In this document: piece by piece, positions 58,905 to 64,000 of the stretch
Position numbering within the stretch: position 1 is the first letter of the stretch
Layout of the letters: every line of letters begins with the position of its first letter
NCBI GenBank assembly: GCA_039000515.1
Contig: JBCFYV010000100.1
Location: 56,667,433 to 56,731,432, forward strand
DNA: 64,000 bases
Reading direction: 5' to 3'
From: Timema cristinae
Lineage: Eukaryota > Arthropoda > Insecta > Phasmatodea > Timematidae
The notes under the pieces: generated by a model
Seen by the model: only the letters and a program-made list of their open reading frames with translations
Database searches by the model: none
Told to the model about the DNA's origin: nothing
Program-made: the position numbers and the translations under genes

Positions 58905-59491
58905 ACACGAGCTTGCCACCTACAACAACAAATAACTAAACTAACTTCAAGTAATTGGAACTAACACTCTTTTCATAAAAAAAAATGAATTAATAGGTTC
59001 TACTCAGTTTTTAATCATCCTAACCATGTATTTTTTCCGTCTCAAACTCTGGGTTTACAGCCCATATACCAAAGACACGATTTTATATAAACAAAAATAA
59101 ACTCAAATAATTGGACAAATTTAAAGTGGTATTTATAGAACAAAAAAATATCGTCTTGGTATTTTTTTAATTACCTGTTTAAATAAATACTATAACGCCC
59201 CTGTAAAGTATTAAATGTTATCAATATTAAAATATAGGATATGTTTCTAATAATAATAATAAAAAAATAAGATTTGTTTCCACATGTTTGTTGTCTGTTA
59301 CAAAATAAAAGAGTTAAAGATTATTTGAGATGTTAAAAATAAACCACATTAAAAAATCAAGTTGTGTATTCATTTTTATCAGCCCGGAGTTTACAACATA
59401 GTTGTACGGCCACAAATATTATTATTATTATTATTAATATTATTATTGCTAATCACTTTTAGTTTTAGTTTATTATTATTATTATCATTAT

Positions 59492-59740
59492 TTAGCACCG
59501 AGTCTTACTACCCGTTCGGGTTATACGCTTTAAGAACTAATTACGCTAATGGATTAGGAATTGGGAAGGTCTAATTAAAGGAATTGAACCCACATTTGCG
59601 TGGAGGGAGAGTGTAAAACCATTTAGGAAAAACCAACCCTAGTTCACCCGACCGAGATTCGAACCTTGATCTCCCCGTCATCGCCAGTCTAGTCTACTGC
59701 GAGAGTAGCGCGTTATACCATGAGGCCACCGAAACGGATA
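59492..59740 (-). mobile_element. SINE, B-type body with C-type head
   Basis: The tail side matches SINE-B (gaattgggaaggtctaatta), but the tRNA-like head is SINE-C (ttataccatgaggccaccga). It looks like a mosaic. Confidence 0.75.
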
Positions 59741-59811
59741 GTTTTACCGTTTATCTTTATTTTTAACATGAAATACTAATAATTATAATTAATATGGAAG
59801 ACAAATTTAAC

Positions 59812-60250
59812 CACCTCTGTGGTACAGTGGTCAGAGATGTTGGCTACAGGTTCAGATGTCCCGGGTTTGATCCCCGGTGCTTCCAGATATTTCTATGAGG
59901 CATTGGGTCTCTAACGGGATCAAACTTAGCCTCGTAAAGACAAATGAGGAGCTACTTGAAAGAAGGAGTAGCAGCTCCGGCCAAAAAAACTGAAATTAAC
60001 AGCCGAAGAGTTCATTGTGATGATCACATGGCACCCTCTATCCACAGAAATTGACACTATCTTCGCCAATAGACGGTGGCCACTCAGCCGGTATGGCTCT
60101 ATTTCTGGCTGACATCCAACACCCTGGACATCCCGGACACCATTATGATGTGGTTACCCGTACATTTTTACAGACTCTCTGTGGCCTACAGGCCCTGGAT
60201 TGTTCTTTACAATTAATTATATTAAAGGGCTAAGAAGCCATCTCAAGGCT
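59812..60250 (+). mobile_element. SINE-H
   Basis: tRNA-like head ctgtggtacagtggtcagag and B box gggtttgatccccgg. The body of about 350 bp has no match in the window, so its extent is uncertain. Confidence 0.6.
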
Positions 60251-60299
60251 TATTAACCGGAATATTAAAATCCAGAAAACTGTACCACGGTGTGAAACC

Positions 60300-61645
60300 A
60301 AGCTCTAGCTGTATTACCTACCTAAGTTAGGTGTTATCTGTGGAGTGAGACGGGCTCTTAAGACGTCTGGTTCTAGCTGTATTACCTACCTAAGTTAGGT
60401 GTTATCCGTGGAGTGAGATGGGCTCTTAAGACGTCTGGTTCTAGCTGTATTACCTACCTAAGTTAGGTGGTATCTGTGGGGTGAGACGGACTCTTAAGAC
60501 GTCTGTTTTGAACTGTATTACCTACCTAAGTTAGGTGTTATCTGGGGAGTGAGACGGGCTCTTAAGACGTCTGGTTCTAGCTGTATTACCTACCTAAGCT
60601 AGGTGTTATCCGTGGAGTGAAATGGGCTCTTAAGACGTCTGGTTCTAGCTGTATTACTTACCTAAGCTAGGTGTTATCCGTGGAGTGAGATGGGCTCTTA
60701 AGACGTCTGGTTCTAGCTGTATTACCTACCTAAGTTAGGTGTTATCCGTGGAGTGAGATGGGCTCTTAAGACGTCTGGTTCTAGCTGTATTACTTACCTA
60801 AGCTAGGTGTTATCCGTGGAGTGAGACGGGCTCTTAAGACGTCTGGTTCTAGCTGTATTACCTACCTAAGTAGGTGTTATCCGTGGATGAGACGGGCTCT
60901 TAAGACGTCAGTTCTAGCTGTTTACTACCTAAGTTAGTTGTTATCGTGGGTGAGACGGGCTCTTAAGACGTCTGGTTCTAGCTGTATTACTTACCTAAGT
61001 TATGTGTTATTTGTGGGGTGAGACGGACTCTTAAGACGTCTGTTTTGACTGTATTACCTACCTAAGTTAGGTGTTATCCGTGGAGTGAGATGGGCTCTTA
61101 AGACGTCTGGTTCTAGCTGTATTACCTACCTAAGTTAGGTGTTATCCGTGGAGTGAGATGGGCTCTTAAGACGTCAGGTTCTAGCTGTATTACTTACCTA
61201 AGTCTAGGTGTTATCCGTGGAGTGAGAGGGCTCTTAAGACGTCTGGTTCTAGCTGTATTACTTACCTAAGCTATGTGTTATGGGGAGTGAGACGGGCTCT
61301 TAAGACGTCTGTTTGTACTGTATTACCTACCTAAGTTAGGTGTATCTGGGGGTGGGACGGGCTCTTAAGACGTCTGGTTCTAGCTGCATTACCTACCTAA
61401 GTTAGGTGTTATCCGTGGAGTGAGATGGGCTCTTAAGACGTCTGGTTCTAGCTGTATTACCTACCTAAGTTAGGTGTTATCTGTGAGATCAGACGGGCTC
61501 TTAAGACGTCTAGTTCTAGCTGTTTACTTACCTAAGTTAGTGTTATCTGTGGGTGAGACGGGCTCTTAAGACGTCTGTTTGACTGTATTACCTACCTAAG
61601 TTTTAGGTTTTATCTGTGGGTGAGAGGGCTCTTGAGACTTTTTGA
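60300..61645 (+). repeat. 69-bp minisatellite, ~20 copies
   Basis: The unit contains gctcttaagacgtctggttc, tagctgtattacctacctaa and gttaggtgttatccgtggag. Each unit carries the palindromes CTTAAG and AGACGTCT and the hairpin ACCTA-agt-TAGGT. Copies from about 60880 onward are more degraded. Confidence 0.92.
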
Positions 61646-61649
61646 ATGA

Positions 61650-62299
61650 ATACTACATAAGCTGTATTTTGAGGGATAATTAATTTTGAAAATTTTTTGT
61701 GAATGGACCTTGGACTTTAAAATATAGCTGTTTCGTGGAGCAATGGAAATCATTTAGGAATATATCTTGTAACTTGCCTGGGTTCGAACCAAACTGCCGC
61801 ATAGAAATCGCACGTTGGGCTTAACGTATATTCTACGAGTTACACAAATGTTAATGGAGTGGTTGTTCCTAGGAGGGATTACAATATATTTTTTCAATAA
61901 ATTATTAAAGTATTAAGAATTTAATGAAACACTAAGTACCTTTTTAAAATATCACAGGTTTAAAAAAAAATAAAAACCTCATAACAGTTTTACACGTAAG
62001 ATAACACAAGGGCGGTTAGTGTCTGATTAGTTTCAAGCGTGCGTGGTTGTGCACGGTTTAGAAACCATCCCGACGGCTTCCTTAGGAATGTTCCAAAGCC
62101 AGGATTAGTTGTGTCCAGAGAGAGTTGCCAAGGAGCAGAAACACGTAGTGGAGGCAGCCAATGAGGTCCACAGACGCTGGAGTCAGGCACGACGCCCGCA
62201 CTATGGACCGAGGGAAGGTACATGACGTAGCTCCATGTTGTGACGTCACTAGGGGACTCTCTCTCAGGTCCACTTTGTGAGGTCACCAGTGCCCGTGCC
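61650..62299. other. Gene 2-gene 3 spacer and gene 3 3' UTR
   Basis: The part next to 62300 should be gene 3 3' UTR. I found no repeat family here. Confidence 0.45.
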
Positions 62300-62457
62300 T
62301 CATTCAGCGATGGGGAATACGTCCTCGTAAGGAACGAGCCCCAGGAACTGGTCCATGAGAATGTCCAGCGTCTTCTTGAAGGCGTCCCCCACCACGGGTC
62401 CCAGCTCCTTGAGGACGTCTCGCCAGTTCTCGTTCATGAACCTGTTCATGTTGTCCC
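62300..62457 (-). CDS. Gene 3 last exon
   Basis: Acceptor ttgttccag on the minus strand. It encodes GDNMNRFMNENWRDVLKELG, then PVVGDAFKKTLDILMDQFLG and LVPYEDVFPIAE, then TGA. It is 158 nt against 161 nt in gene 2. Confidence 0.9.
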
Positions 62458-64000
62458 CTGGAACAATCAGCCGGGAGACCCGGATTCGATTATCGGAAAT
62501 GTATCACTAATTAAAATATGTGTTTACCCCCTTAAATTGATAAATTAACGGTCGGTAGACTAGATGTTGTGCTTGTCCTAGTCTTAAGATAGATCATAAG
62601 CATATGAAGCTACGACATGTCTAGCAAGCCAGTAGTGGAAAATATATGGCTTGTATAGAAAAACTGACCATAAGCTGGAAACAGTAATGGATGTAAAAAA
62701 AACTGGAAATATTTTCCTTTTTAACTTTTAGAAAATATCAATTTTTTTACAAAAAATGTTAAAAGCTCAATATTAAAGATATGATTTAAATAAGGAAACA
62801 TTTTCTCACACAACATTAGATTTCTTTATTGCAAGAATGTTATCAGAAATTTCACTTGTTTTTTAGTTAATCTTGTTAAGGACAGAAAATAATGTCAAGA
62901 GTGTGAAAAAAAAAATATTAAAAAAAATGTAATGTCAAAATAATGAATGACGTTTATTTTTTATATACAAATATAACCAAAATATAACCAATTTTTAGTT
63001 ACCTGGGGCTTTTGTCTCTATCGTCTTCCCTTAAGCCCGGTCCTGTGTAATGCACCCTCATTTGTTTGGAGAGAGGACGATAAAACTACAAGTACGTGTA
63101 AATCCAATCTCTTGGTGCGGCTGGTCGGTATTCAAACCCTGACCTTGGTGTCACTGTCTCTGTCGGCGCGACCACCGATTCACTCGGTAATACCGACAGA
63201 GGGGGTTAGGATATAATCTCACCAAGACTCTTGTCGCCGTTGAACAAGTTGGTCATCTCGACGTGGAAAGATTCCGGCTCGAATTCGAAAGTGCTCCCCC
63301 CAAGTTTTATGTAGTCCTTCCCATCGGACTTGCGATTCTCCAAGTCGTGATGAAACACATACACGCAATGGACGTTTGCTGAAACAACACACAAATAATA
63401 TCCGTTACACTTTACTCTCAAGGATCATTGCAACTTTGGAGGAGACGCGCATTAGATTCAATTTGATCCTCAGTTACTTACTTAATCTATGGCACTAGGA
63501 ACGCTATAGTCCATTGCCGCACCTAACAAAAGAACGCAATCTATATCTATCATGAGCTAGTTATATCTAGTCAACCTCATTATACGCTATCTCTATCATG
63601 AGATAGTCCTATCCAGTCCACCTCATTATACCCTATCTCTATCATGAGCTAGCTTAGTTTATTATACTAAGTCCACCATCCATTACTAGCCTTAGCCTCT
63701 TCCTCTCTTGAACTAGTCGAGTGTGACAGGTTTGATGTAACCGGCTACTCACTCATATTCAAGATCAGGTCTCCGTTACCGACGATGGGTAGAACTAGAA
63801 TCTTTCCCGAGATGTTGTATTTCGCCTGCATGTTGATCGGGGAGTTGAGGTCGAACTCCATGCGTCGCTCGGAAATGTTGACCCTGTCAACATGTAGGGG
63901 TTTATACAGACTGTGCTTCAAACTGAACAGTTCTTATAACTGAACTAGTCGAACTAGTTCACCTTCTTGGAGTGATTAACGAGGTGACGCGACAGTAATC
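62300..64000 (-). CDS. Takeout/JHBP-family secreted protein, gene 3 (3' part, cut by window edge)
   Basis: Minus-strand gene with exons, in transcript order, 64000-63963 (partial), 63883-63753, 63378-63223 and 62457-62300. The phases match genes 1 and 2. Segments seen: VNISERRMEFDLNSPIN, MQAKYNISGKILVLPIVGNG, CVYVFHHDLENRKSDGKDY, SFHVEMTNLFNGDKSLG and the C-terminal DNMNRFMNENWRDVLKELG with VPYEDVFPIAE and TGA. It faces gene 2 tail-to-tail. Its introns here are short (about 80 to 770 bp), unlike those of gene 2. The signal peptide and the Cys-pair exon lie beyond the window. Confidence 0.88.
62463..62700 (+). mobile_element. SINE-D, 5' part degraded, in gene 3 intron
   Basis: B-box-like cccggattcgattatcgg, then aaattaacggtcggtagact and gctggaaacagtaatgg. 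It starts about 6 bp from the gene 3 last-exon boundary. Confidence 0.8.
63010..63195 (-). mobile_element. SINE-C-like remnant
   Basis: ggtattcaaaccctgacctt (B box) and gcgaccaccgattcactcgg (head); body diverged. Confidence 0.55.
63223..63378 (-). CDS. Gene 3 penultimate exon
   Basis: Acceptor gtgttgtttcag, donor gtgaga. It reads TNVHCVYVFHHDLENRKSDG, then KDYIKLGGSTFEFEPESFHV and EMTNLFNGDKSLG. It is 156 nt, phase 1 in and phase 1 out. Confidence 0.88.
63470..63668 (-). mobile_element. LINE 3' end with the same 46-bp repeats
   Basis: On the minus strand, about three units of gggtataatgaggtggactg, gataggactatctcatgata, then tgccatagattaagtaag. It matches the end of the LINE at 43990-45040. 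It lies in a gene 3 intron. Confidence 0.75.
63753..63883 (-). CDS. Gene 3 exon homologous to gene 2 exon 4
   Basis: Acceptor atgttgacag, donor gtgagt. It encodes VNISERRMEFDLNSPINMQA, then KYNISGKILVLPIVGNGDLI and LNM. The 131-nt length is one codon less than in the paralogs. Confidence 0.85.
63963..64000 (-). CDS. Gene 3 exon, 3' end only
   Basis: Phase-compatible reading DYCRVTSLITPRR before a GTGAAC donor. It aligns loosely with [17 protein letters not shown] of gene 1. The rest is outside the window. Confidence 0.5.

Overview
This window looks like insect nuclear DNA. It is AT-rich and intron-rich, and most of it is repeats. The only clear protein-coding genes belong to the takeout/juvenile-hormone-binding-protein (JHBP) family, which is insect-typical. 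Two short tracts of the insect telomere-type motif TTAGG lie in introns. The order cannot be fixed from sequence alone. No bacterial gene, operon, rRNA, CRISPR array or virus was seen.

Genes. Three takeout paralogs are present as split genes with conserved exon phases and lengths. Gene 1 (+ strand, exons 4035-11819) lacks a recognised signal-peptide exon. Gene 2 (+, 42716-58875) is complete from TATA box and signal peptide to stop codon, but one exon is one base short for its frame. Gene 3 (-, 62300 to beyond 64000) is cut by the window edge and converges tail-to-tail with gene 2. The homologous exons measure 148/148 nt, 134/134/131 nt, 150/155/156 nt and 152/161/158 nt. All are spliced as secreted proteins of about 250 residues that are expected to hold a hydrophobic ligand in a long tubular cavity.

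Repeats. About fifty tRNA-derived SINE copies fall into at least eight provisional families (named SINE-A to SINE-H here). Three of these (A, B, C) have unrelated tRNA-like heads but share one 3' tail that ends in a small hairpin and a TAA-type microsatellite. There are also decayed LINE reverse-transcriptase tails, a PIF/Harbinger-like transposase fragment, several MITE families and about fifteen minisatellites.

Most interesting: two of the minisatellites were born across exon-intron junctions of the takeout genes. In gene 1 a 78-bp unit repeats the 3' splice site plus the first ~50 bases of an exon twelve times. In gene 2 a 32-bp unit repeats the end of an exon plus its 5' splice site eighteen times. 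In both arrays only the outermost copy next to the intact exon keeps the reading frame. The other copies lead to a stop codon, so they are splice decoys or possible switches.

Layout: 1-4 kb SINEs and a 50-bp minisatellite; 4-12 kb gene 1; 12-42.5 kb a gene-poor interval of SINEs, MITEs, a LINE tail and large 110-bp and 28-bp arrays; 42.5-59 kb gene 2 with very long repeat-filled introns; 59-62 kb a spacer with a 69-bp array; 62.3-64 kb gene 3.
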